Assembly (NCBI GenBank): GCA_903915315.1
Contig: CAIWSO010000311.1
Span: 1 to 6,038 of the forward strand
Length of the DNA: 6,038 nucleotides
From: an uncultured Spartobacteria bacterium
GTDB lineage: Bacteria; Verrucomicrobiota; Verrucomicrobiia; Chthoniobacterales; Terrimicrobiaceae
Direction: 5' to 3'
Of this stretch, positions 1-6,038 are shown one piece after another (position 1 is the stretch's first letter; each line of letters starts with the position of its first letter). The notes beneath the pieces are model-generated. The model worked only from the letters and a program-made list of their open reading frames with translations, searched no databases and was not told the origin of the DNA. The translations under genes and the position numbers were made by a program.

Positions 1-1949
1 TCTCGATTAGCGAGATCGGATGCACTCATCCCCATAACCATGATGACGGTATCGGCCTGTTCGGCCGCGGCCAGCGCCTCAGCGGTCATTTTTGCATCCC
101 GGCGAGTGAGGGTGCAGCCTTTGGCGTAAAGAACCTTACCGACACCGTCCAGCTTCCTGCGGATGCCACCAAGAACATTGATGGGTTTGCTGGCGACTCC
201 GCTATAATTCCCATATTGCGTGGATTGCCCCGTGCCCATCCATCCCCTCTCGAATTCACAGTCGGCGTTAGGGCCGATCACGGCAACCGTTCCCTTTTTG
301 GCGAGCGGCAGGAGGTTTTCGGTGTTCTTCAGCAGCACCATGGATTCACGGGCGCACTCCAGGGCCAGAGCGTCATTCTCCGGAGTGTCGCAAGCCGACA
401 ACGGGATCTGTGCATAGGCCACCTTATCGAGCGGATCGAGCAATCCGAGGCGGAAGCGGACATTCAAGGAACGCGCCAGGGCGCGGTCCACATCCGCCTC
501 CGTGCAAAGCCCATTCCGGACTGCCTCTGTCAACGCCATGTAGGTGCCACCGCCCATGGACATACCGCCCATGCACATGTCCATGCCATTCTTGATCGCC
601 CGAGCCGAAGCACCCGCGGCGTTCTTTTCCAGTTTGTGGGTCGCCCAAATGTCGGCGACGGAATCCATGTCGGAGATCACATAGCCCTTGAAGCCCCATT
701 TGCCGCGCAAGATGTCGTTCAGAAGGAGTTGGCTCGAGGAGCAGGATTCGCCTCGGAAGCGATTGTATGCACCCATGATGGACCATGCCTTGCCTTCGAC
801 GATGGTGGCTTCAAACGCTGGGAGATAAGTCTCCCAAAGATCCTGATCGTTAGCATTGGCGTCGAACACATGTCGAAGGGACTCCGGCCCGCTGTGAACC
901 GCGTAATGCTTGGGAGTTGCTACCGTTTTGATGAAATGAGGGTCATCGCCCTGAAGACCTTTCACATAGGCGACGCCGATGCGTGCTGTTAGGAACGGAT
1001 CCTCACCATAGGTCTCATGTCCTCGGCCCCAGCGTGGATCGCGGAAGATATTGATATTGGGTGCTGAGTAAGAAATGCCTTGGAAGACCGTTGAGCCGCC
1101 CTGCTTGCGAAATGTTTCGTTAAATTTGGCTCTCCCCTCGGTGCTGATCACGTCACTCGCTTGCTGCCAAAGCGCGTTGTTGAACGAAGCGGCGTTGCCG
1201 ATGGGTTGAGGGAACACTGTCACCTGGTCCTGCGCCATGACACCGTGTAGCGCCTCGCTCTCCCAGTTATACTCAGGGATACCAAGGCGCTTGATGGCCA
1301 CTGCGCCACACACGAGTTGGCTGACCTTCTCGCGCAGTGATAGTCGCTTGATGAGATCTGCGGTGCGCGCCTCAGGGCTTTGCGTCGTGTCTTTCCAGAT
1401 TTCAGGGCCTGAAACTACTGGCACCTGGCTTCCGAAATCATCCGTCGCTTGCTTGAAGTTGGCGGCATCCGCGAGCGCCACTGGCTTTCCATCGGCCGCC
1501 TTGATGCGGATGACCGAGAATTTGGCTTTATTTACCGACGCTTGGAATGTCACGCCAAGCGGGCCTCCGATATCGTCAGCGGCATGCTGCACCGTGACGC
1601 TCTTCGCGACGGTCTTATTCTTCCCACCGGCCTCCTGAAATACATCCCAACCTTTGGCGATAACGACTGGTCCACTCGACACATCCATCACCCTTTGCCC
1701 AGGCTGCGCAAAATAGATCTCAGCCGCCTCGACAATGACGGAGTAAGCTCCGGCAGGAAGCCCCGGAAAGGCGACCGTGAATTGCGTCCCATTGATCTCT
1801 GTTTGACCGGATGCGGCGTGTTGGGTCCAGTCACCCCCAGTAATGACCGGCACGATGTCTGCGGCCCTGACCTGAGCTCCGTTGAGAAGGACCAGAACGA
1901 CGGCGATTAACGAGGATAAGTTCATGGCGTTTCTTTTCATGGTGTTCAT
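1..1949 (-). CDS. Malectin-GH3 glycoside hydrolase, beta-xylosidase type (C-terminus beyond left edge)
   Basis: An exported family 3 glycosidase, probably releasing beta-linked xylose or glucose from the non-reducing end of oligosaccharides. The frame is open from ATG 1949 to the window edge, giving 649 codons. Residues 1-29 form a signal peptide with a hydrophobic core (LIAVVLVLLNG) and a likely cut after VRA. Residues ~45-155 resemble a malectin-like carbohydrate-binding domain (AAEIYFAQPGQRVMDV at ~75-90). The GH3 TIM barrel follows: YNWESEALHG (~227), NINIFRDPRWGRGHETYGED (~298), KHYAVHSGPE (~347) and VISDMDSV with the predicted nucleophile Asp427. The second GH3 domain begins near ESMVLLKNTENLLPL (~535) and is cut about 200 residues short. 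The YNWxSEALHG and SDxDSV forms favour the beta-xylosidase branch over classical beta-glucosidases. In-frame ATGs at 1940 and 1925 are alternative starts; 1949 has the best Shine-Dalgarno match and overlaps an upstream TGA. Family is secure; substrate is inferred. Confidence 0.93.
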   Translation of the reverse strand, partial: MNTMKRNAMNLSSLIAVVLVLLNGAQVRAADIVPVITGGDWTQHAASGQTEINGTQFTVAFPGLPAGAYSVIVEAAEIYFAQPGQRVMDVSSGPVVIAKGWDVFQEAGGKNKTVAKSVTVQHAADDIGGPLGVTFQASVNKAKFSVIRIKAADGKPVALADAANFKQATDDFGSQVPVVSGPEIWKDTTQSPEARTADLIKRLSLREKVSQLVCGAVAIKRLGIPEYNWESEALHGVMAQDQVTVFPQPIGNAASFNNALWQQASDVISTEGRAKFNETFRKQGGSTVFQGISYSAPNINIFRDPRWGRGHETYGEDPFLTARIGVAYVKGLQGDDPHFIKTVATPKHYAVHSGPESLRHVFDANANDQDLWETYLPAFEATIVEGKAWSIMGAYNRFRGESCSSSQLLLNDILRGKWGFKGYVISDMDSVADIWATHKLEKNAAGASARAIKNGMDMCMGGMSMGGGTYMALTEAVRNGLCTEADVDRALARSLNVRFRLGLLDPLDKVAYAQIPLSACDTPENDALALECARESMVLLKNTENLLPLAKKGTVAVIGPNADCEFERGWMGTGQSTQYGNYSGVASKPINVLGGIRRKLDGVGKVLYAKGCTLTRRDAKMTAEALAAAEQADTVIMVMGMSASDLANR

Positions 1950-2007
1950 TTGCCAGCTTCCAGGATCTGGGTCAGAAGTTGCACCGACCGAACAGGGCGG
2001 ATGGAAT
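1946..2007 (-). pseudogene. Short C-terminal relic of a GH106-like gene, with a one-base frameshift
   Basis: The gap between the LamG gene and the GH3 gene is not random. If one C is restored at about 1985-1986, it reads IPSALFGPVQLLTQILEAGK and then TGA. This parallels the tail of the GH106 remnant at 4045-4269, which reads LLPSGLLGPVQIQSMLTQI near its end. The DNA agrees too: CCATCCG is shared, and TCGGTCGGTGCA here corresponds to TCGGTCCGGTGCA there. The terminal TGA (1948-1946) overlaps the GH3 start as ATGA, the same arrangement seen before the LamG gene. A TAG lies directly upstream in this frame, so nothing longer survives. My reading is the last ~20 codons of a deleted rhamnosidase gene. 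The match is short, so chance or a shared regulatory function cannot be excluded. Confidence 0.55.
1957..1961 (-). promoter_or_regulatory. Ribosome-binding site candidate for the GH3 gene
   Basis: GGAAG on the minus strand lies 7 bases before ATG 1949. Neither alternative start, 1940 or 1925, has a comparable purine-rich motif at proper spacing, so this supports 1949. The motif sits inside the coding relic at 1946-2007, as expected if the GH3 gene was once translated by coupling from an upstream gene. Confidence 0.4.
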
Positions 2008-2014
2008 CTACGGA

Positions 2015-4048
2015 TCATTTTACAGAAATCGTCAGCGTTTGTGTCGCTTCCATGGGTAGCCAAATCACGAGATCATCGCCTTCCAAGGTTCTGACCAAAC
2101 CGGTCGCGCAATCATTTGCGGACACTTTCTGGCCGTTGTGGCTGATTGAGGCGGGCGAGGAGCCCCAGTTTTTAATGACCAGGCAGAGGTTGGAGACTGG
2201 AGACTCGGGCGAGGCGAGGATTTTGCAGGTGAGTTCTCGGCCATCCACTCCCTGTTTTTCAAAAAGATAGGCGCGTTGATACGCGTCGTATCCGGAATAG
2301 ACATACCCCGCAGATTGGGTTTCCAGTCGGGGAGCCGCATTCCAGGAGCGGGCGAGCGGCAAGAGAGAATCGATGGGTTGGGTGGTCATACCCATGAGCG
2401 AGCGCACGCGGATGGTCCCATCGGGAAATTTCTCATACTTCTGCAGATCTCCGTTTATGGCGGTCAATGACGAGTGGCTGGGCTTATCGAATGCTTGGGC
2501 GTTTCTCCCATCACTGGGAATCTGCGAGACCGGCCAGTGGTTCCAACAGGGAAAGGTCGAGTAGTCCTTGACCCAGCCGAAAGGGAATGGGCGGGTGATC
2601 CTCTCGGAGTGGTGGATGCTGAAGGGCCGGTATTTCGACTTGAAGTTCACCATCTCGATGGGCATGAATTTGGGTTCGGGGAAATTCTTAGGAGCGCCAT
2701 TTTCCCATGAGTAGCTGGCCTTTTTGCCGGCCATGTCCATGAAGGTGATAGCCTCAGACTCCACATTGTCCTGGGGCTTGGTTCCGGGCTGGTTGAATAA
2801 GATTGTCTCTTGGAATTGATAAGACCCGGGGTTTTTAAACTCGCTCCAGAGAACCTGCTTGCGAACCACGACTCCGTCAGGATAGGCGGTCCAATATTCA
2901 TCCATCCAATCGCCTGGATAGGTGTCGCTTTCCCATAAAATCTTATGCGTAATGGAAGCCAAGGCATAACGCCAATGAATCACCACACGAGCCGGCGTAT
3001 TTTCGATGATGCGAACATGTGAGTAGCGGCACTGCTTGTCTCCCATGGCTTCATAGCACTCACCGTATCCAAAGTTCTCACCACTTTGATCCGTCATCCA
3101 GATACCATTCTCACTGACCATCGCAGGGATGTAACCCGTCCCGCGCCAGAACACGAGTTTCACGGGACTCCCGGTGAAGCGCACCACCACATCCGGCAGG
3201 TCACTTCCCTTCCAGCACGCGTCCCAACCGGGTGCATACTTGAGCTTGGTGTAATACGCGCCAAACGGCCGCGGCTCATCGCTGCCCGATGGCATTTTCT
3301 GGAATTGCAGCGGCTGAATGTTCGCGACCGGAGTCAGCTTGAAAGCTTGCCGAACCTCCTCCCCGCTGAGCGCTTCGGCGCGAAGATCTAATTCGTCGAT
3401 GAGGCCGTTAAAATACATCAAGGACACTATGGCCTTGCTCGTCTTCCGTTCCGTAAGGGCTGGGTTCATTTTCACCTGCGTTTTGCCGATGCATGTCTCC
3501 GCACCGTCCGCAAGAACCGGATGTCCCGAAAAGGCGATCTCTCCTGCTGGCTCTCCGTCAATATACAGCGCGATTCCCTTGCTCGCATCGCAGACCATCG
3601 TCACGTGCGACCACTTCAGCAGCGGGATGGACTTCGCCGAGAGGCAGGTCTTCCAACCCGAATCCATGGCCATGGAGCCGACCAGTTGCCCCACCTGATT
3701 GATGCCGAAAAAATAGCCCTTCAGGAAGTCCTGTTGTCGATTGATGATGGCTGAGAGATTCGATGAATACTCTTGCGGGGCCACCCACGCCGAGATCGTG
3801 AATCGTTCTCCAAGAACCGGCGATTTCTGAGGAGCGCACACCACCTCCGTGTTGTAGCCGTCAAAAACGAGAGCCCTTCCCCGAACTCCGTCCACAAAAC
3901 TCAACGGATGCTTCGGAGAATCCGCGACTCCCAACTGCTCCCGCGAATCAAAACTCCATAGAGTGTGAGACACGGGGGCTTCTTGCGCACTAAGGTTAGC
4001 GGCGGTGAAGCCAGCGACAAATAAAGATCGGATGAGAAGTTGTTTCAT
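2015..4048 (-). CDS. Exported LamG-domain protein with a large unassigned C-terminal domain
   Basis: A complete 677-residue protein, probably periplasmic or secreted and acting on a polysaccharide. Residues 1-21 are a signal peptide (KQLLIRSLFVAGFTAANLSA, then Q). Residues ~27-235 form a LamG/concanavalin-like jelly roll: FDGYNTEVV (~62), FTISAWVAP (83-91), WSHVTMVCD (~146), LYIDGEPAGE (161-170) and the typical closing strand GLIDELDLRAEALSGEE (215-231). Residues ~240-677 are rich in aromatic residues and match no family I can name with certainty. Notable stretches are LVFWRGTGYIPAMVSENGIW (298-317), SDTYPGDWMDEYWTAYPDG (374-392) and FPCWNHWPVSQIPSDGRN (499-516). Carboxylate and aromatic clusters of this kind suit a lyase or hydrolase fold. 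The start overlaps the stop of the GH106 remnant (ATGA). No clear Shine-Dalgarno motif precedes it, which fits translational coupling. Gene call firm; function unknown. Confidence 0.92.
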   Translation of the reverse strand: MKQLLIRSLFVAGFTAANLSAQEAPVSHTLWSFDSREQLGVADSPKHPLSFVDGVRGRALVFDGYNTEVVCAPQKSPVLGERFTISAWVAPQEYSSNLSAIINRQQDFLKGYFFGINQVGQLVGSMAMDSGWKTCLSAKSIPLLKWSHVTMVCDASKGIALYIDGEPAGEIAFSGHPVLADGAETCIGKTQVKMNPALTERKTSKAIVSLMYFNGLIDELDLRAEALSGEEVRQAFKLTPVANIQPLQFQKMPSGSDEPRPFGAYYTKLKYAPGWDACWKGSDLPDVVVRFTGSPVKLVFWRGTGYIPAMVSENGIWMTDQSGENFGYGECYEAMGDKQCRYSHVRIIENTPARVVIHWRYALASITHKILWESDTYPGDWMDEYWTAYPDGVVVRKQVLWSEFKNPGSYQFQETILFNQPGTKPQDNVESEAITFMDMAGKKASYSWENGAPKNFPEPKFMPIEMVNFKSKYRPFSIHHSERITRPFPFGWVKDYSTFPCWNHWPVSQIPSDGRNAQAFDKPSHSSLTAINGDLQKYEKFPDGTIRVRSLMGMTTQPIDSLLPLARSWNAAPRLETQSAGYVYSGYDAYQRAYLFEKQGVDGRELTCKILASPESPVSNLCLVIKNWGSSPASISHNGQKVSANDCATGLVRTLEGDDLVIWLPMEATQTLTISVK

Positions 4049-4358
4049 GGATTGATTTGTGTTAACATGGACTGAATCTGCACCGGACCGAGCAACCCGG
4101 ATGGGAGTAGTGCTGATCCAATTGTGTAGGGATCGCTTGTGCTGAAGGTGTAGCGGCCGGTTTTGATTTTTTGTCCACCTAGGAAGCCTGGCGGGCAGTT
4201 AACCTCGCGCACATTCGCATCGGCGGGCTGCTTGTCGCCGATCATGCGGTTGGACCAACGGTTGACCACTTCAATTTCAGGTTGGCCACATTGGCGGCGT
4301 GCAGCGCGGCCAGCGGCGCCAACAACAAAGCGGCAAGGGCGAAGGAGGTGAGTTTCAT
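4045..4358 (-). pseudogene. Internally deleted GH106-type alpha-L-rhamnosidase: signal peptide joined out of frame to C-terminus
   Basis: Two pieces of coding sequence sit in different frames. The first starts at ATG 4358 with a good signal peptide (MKLTSFALAALLLAPLAAL, then HA) and reaches TGA at 4244-4242 after 38 codons. The second runs in another frame to TGA at 4047-4045 and carries hallmarks of the GH106 C-terminus: EIEVVNRWSNRMIGD, then GRYTFSTSDPY, then LLPSGLLGPVQI. The frame change falls near 4276-4281. One added base there would read AANVANLEIEVVNRW, which resembles the family's usual lead-in to this motif. GH106 enzymes are usually about 900-1,100 residues, so most of the catalytic region is gone. 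The remaining TGA overlaps the LamG start (ATGA). The second piece could in principle start from GTG 4269, but a stand-alone 74-residue tail would lack the catalytic domain. A sequencing or assembly error at the junction is the main alternative to a real deletion. Confidence 0.75.
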
Positions 4359-4365
4359 GTATCTA

Positions 4366-4371
4366 CTTCTC
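4366..4371 (-). promoter_or_regulatory. Ribosome-binding site candidate for the GH106 remnant
   Basis: GAGAAG on the minus strand lies 7 bases before ATG 4358. Together with a convincing signal peptide directly after it, this marks 4358 as the authentic start of a once functional exported protein. A spurious ORF would be unlikely to have both. It is only 31 bases past the stop of the propeller gene, so co-transcription is likely. Confidence 0.45.
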
Positions 4372-4401
4372 TATTTTGCGTGTTGCAAAAAGGATTGCTG
4401 T

Positions 4402-5439
4402 TCAATGCGCCATATCCGTGAATTTCCCTTTGAAAAGCGCGACGCGGATGTCGCAGCCGGCCTGGTCAAAAAAGCCGTCCGGGCCGTAGAACATCAGCCA
4501 CAGGTCGTCGGCGATCTTGAGCATCTCGCCGTCCTGGCCGACAAGAATGTTTGGATTTTTCACCGTCCATTGGAGTCCATCGGACGAGGTCGCGTAGCCA
4601 GTGTGACAGCCTTTACAGCCGGGGCGGACGAATTCGGCAAAGAACATGTACCACTGGTCGCCATCCTGAAACACATGGGTGAATTTGTACATCGCCGGGT
4701 ACTTCAAACCCTCAATGCGGATCGGCTCCGCGTGGGCGAAATCGAAATCGGTCTCATTCGGCGACTGGGCGCGGAACAATCCCATTGGCTCGTGCTTCCG
4801 GTCCCAGTAATACATGAAGTAGCGGCCCGAGGCCTTGTCATGCACGACATGGTCGTCCTCAACGTGATTCAGGTCAGCCGCCGGCGTGGGCAAACGCCCT
4901 TTCTTCTGAAAATGGGTTCCATCGCTGGAAACTGCGTAGCCCAAGCCGGAACGGCCGTCGAGACCTCCGCCGTACCACATCTTGAACACGCCATCTTCGT
5001 GGAGGACATATGGGTCCCACGTGCCGTTGTGATCCCAATCACTGCCGGCGCCACTCGGCAAAACGGGATTGGCTGGATCCTTGACCCAATGAACGCCGTC
5101 GCGCGAGGTGGCATGGCCGATCTGGATACTAGCGTAATCAGCGTGAGGGGCGCCGGTGTTGTTGCCACGAACGCCCCACGCCTCGTAGTACATATGAAAC
5201 ACCTCGCCAACCTTCAGTACAGTCATCGAACCTAGGGCACCGGCATCCCACTCGCCTTTCGCGCCTAGTTTTATCACGGGGTTGCCATCAAAGGGTTTGA
5301 AACCATCCGTGCCGGCCAGTTTCTCTAACTGGGCACGCGCGAATACCTCCGGTGACGCCGACAGCGCGGCATTTTCCGCAGCCAACGCCGGGGCAACGGC
5401 GCAGGCAAGCACCATCAGCCATTTCATATGCATGATCAT
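4402..5439 (-). CDS. Exported five-bladed beta-propeller glycosidase, GH43/GH32/GH117/GH130-like
   Basis: A complete 345-residue protein with a signal peptide (MKWLMVLACAVAPALA, then AEN). ATG 5439 is the longest start; ATG 5427, the Met just before KWLMV, gives a more standard signal peptide, and neither has an obvious Shine-Dalgarno motif. The body shows blade-like repeats of the form G-(H/Y)-A-x-S-x-DG-x-x-(W/F): IGHATSRDGVHW (~107), LGYAVSSDGTHF (~166) and TGYATSSDGLQW (~280). Candidate acidic active-site residues follow the usual propeller pattern: Asp65 in EWDAG, Asp142 in TWDPY and Glu194 in HVEDDH. FHMYYEAW, FKMWYGGG, YFMYYWDR and WYMFFAEF are the inner strands of successive blades. 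The likely role is removing terminal sugars such as arabinose, xylose or galactose from a glycan outside the cytoplasm. I cannot fix the family number or substrate from sequence alone. An odd CKGCH motif sits at 275-279. Confidence 0.88.
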   Translation of the reverse strand: MIMHMKWLMVLACAVAPALAAENAALSASPEVFARAQLEKLAGTDGFKPFDGNPVIKLGAKGEWDAGALGSMTVLKVGEVFHMYYEAWGVRGNNTGAPHADYASIQIGHATSRDGVHWVKDPANPVLPSGAGSDWDHNGTWDPYVLHEDGVFKMWYGGGLDGRSGLGYAVSSDGTHFQKKGRLPTPAADLNHVEDDHVVHDKASGRYFMYYWDRKHEPMGLFRAQSPNETDFDFAHAEPIRIEGLKYPAMYKFTHVFQDGDQWYMFFAEFVRPGCKGCHTGYATSSDGLQWTVKNPNILVGQDGEMLKIADDLWLMFYGPDGFFDQAGCDIRVALFKGKFTDMAH

Positions 5440-5539
5440 TGCGTGGGGACTTTCATTTCTTGTTATTCAAAATAGGGTTTGATGCAGGTTGTCGTTTTCA
5501 TCAACGGGTCAGCAGTTTCTTGCCGTTATTTCCAATGCA

Positions 5540-6038
5540 TCATTCCAGCGCGAAGCTGGCAGGGGCGTACGGGTTGAGGTTGAAAGTGAATTTGCCGTCG
5601 GTGATGTTCAACGGTTCGCCGGTCTTCTCGCCGCGGAGGTTGACCGGTGTCGCGGTGGCGAATTTCGCACCACCGGGAAGAGTGACGGTGAGCTCACCGG
5701 AAGTGCCCGCCTGTTCCCAGACGCGCAGGAGCGTGCCGGCACTGTCGGGGTTCTGACCGAAGGCAGTGACGATGGTGCCTTTGCGAGAAAGGTTGATACC
5801 GGTTTGCTCGGCGGGGAGCGTTTTGCCTTTCCCTGTTGCGGAGACTGCGAGTAGTGGGTTGCGAGCTTCAAGCGCTGGCGTGGCCATGACGGCGTCGGCT
5901 GGCGTCTTGGCGTCGAAGGTCCAGAGACGGACGCGTGAGCTCCATGTGCCGGGATACCAATAACGGAAGTTCACGTTCCACTGGTTGTTGTAGAGGTTTA
6001 GGTAAACGATCGGCTTCTTGGGCGTGAAAGTCACGGCA
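5540..6038 (-). CDS. C-terminal part of a large glycosidase, probably GH38-like (N-terminus beyond right edge)
   Basis: The frame is open from the right edge to TGA at 5542-5540, giving about 166 visible residues. A GTG near the edge is not a credible start because the open frame continues past it. The sequence is all beta-sandwich in character: IVYLNLYNNQWNVNFRYWYP, then WSSRVRLW, then GTLLRVWEQAGTSGELTVTL, PVNLRGEKTGEPLNI and a closing YAPASFALE. The NLYNNQWNVNF and SRVRLW stretch resembles the late C-terminal region of GH38 alpha-mannosidase-like proteins. The LLRVWEQAG and PVNLRGE stretch resembles a terminal beta domain that I associate with Verrucomicrobiota and Planctomycetota versions. 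No catalytic region is visible, so the family is inferred from the tail alone. It lies 100 bases upstream of the propeller gene on the same strand and is likely part of the same transcript. Confidence 0.75.
   Translation of the reverse strand, partial: AVTFTPKKPIVYLNLYNNQWNVNFRYWYPGTWSSRVRLWTFDAKTPADAVMATPALEARNPLLAVSATGKGKTLPAEQTGINLSRKGTIVTAFGQNPDSAGTLLRVWEQAGTSGELTVTLPGGAKFATATPVNLRGEKTGEPLNITDGKFTFNLNPYAPASFALE

Noticed and set aside
424..786. A 120-residue minus-strand ORF rich in His, Gly and Arg.
   Set aside because: It is a shadow of the GH3 gene in another frame of the same strand. The GH3 frame carries the family motifs across this whole stretch.
216..992. A 258-residue plus-strand ORF opposite the GH3 gene.
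   Set aside because: It runs antisense to well-conserved GH3 motifs, including the nucleophile region. It has no domain character of its own and reflects the GC-rich codon pattern of the real gene.
1946..2017. In-frame continuation of the LamG protein past its TGA for 22 codons, ending at the GH3 start, suggesting stop-codon readthrough or a recent nonsense mutation.
   Set aside because: The shifted frame gives a better match to the GH106 tail, and the LamG protein already ends in a normal beta-strand (TLTISVK). The same-frame peptide has no recognisable character.
4374..4390. Inverted repeat TTTTGC-GTGTT-GCAAAA between the propeller gene and the GH106 remnant, possibly a terminator or operator.
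   Set aside because: The stem is only 6 bp and AT-rich, and no T-run follows it on the minus strand. It is too weak for a terminator call, and no regulator gene is in view to support an operator.
4282..5235. A 317-residue plus-strand ORF opposite the propeller gene.
   Set aside because: It is antisense to a protein with a signal peptide, blade repeats and acidic active-site candidates. The plus-strand translation shows no recognisable domain.
5479..5504. Inverted repeat TTGATG...CATCAA in the spacer before the propeller gene.
   Set aside because: A 6-bp stem with a 14-base loop is expected by chance in a spacer of this size. No promoter elements sit at sensible spacing around it.

Overview
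All recognisable genes in this 6-kb window lie on the minus strand and are read from the right edge towards the left. Every intact or edge-cut protein looks like an exported carbohydrate-active enzyme. The base composition looks moderately GC-rich (estimated by eye). Together with the N-terminal export signals, the malectin-GH3 and LamG architectures, and a GH38-like tail of a type I associate with Verrucomicrobiota and Planctomycetota, this points to a polysaccharide-degrading bacterium of the PVC superphylum, most likely Verrucomicrobiota. That placement is inference; there is no rRNA or marker gene here.

Layout, in transcription order. (1) Positions 6038-5540 hold the C-terminal ~166 residues of a large glycosidase, probably GH38-like. 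(2) Positions 5439-4402 hold a complete, exported five-bladed beta-propeller glycosidase of the GH43/GH32/GH117/GH130 type. (3) Positions 4358-4045 hold a broken gene: a ribosome-binding site and signal peptide joined out of frame to the last ~78 residues of a GH106-type alpha-L-rhamnosidase. (4) Positions 4048-2015 hold a complete 677-residue exported protein with an N-terminal LamG domain and a large C-terminal domain I cannot assign. (5) Positions 2007-1946 hold a ~20-codon relic that matches the C-terminal tail of the GH106 remnant in (3), with one base missing. (6) Positions 1949-1, running off the left edge, hold a malectin-GH3 protein of the beta-xylosidase type.

The genes are tightly packed. 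Both GH106 relics end in a TGA that overlaps the ATG of the next gene (ATGA). This suggests that the ancestral locus had GH106 genes directly upstream of, and translationally coupled to, the LamG and GH3 genes, and that internal deletions later removed most of them. As a working picture this is a degradation locus for a rhamnose- and xylose-containing polysaccharide (rhamnogalacturonan-like, ulvan-like or another sulfated or branched glycan). The substrate is inferred only from the family mix.

The two most useful things to follow up are the repeated GH106 C-terminal relics and the unassigned C-terminal domain of the LamG protein. I saw no RNA genes, CRISPR arrays, insertion sequences, convincing promoters or terminators. 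No stretch over 300 bases lacks a gene.
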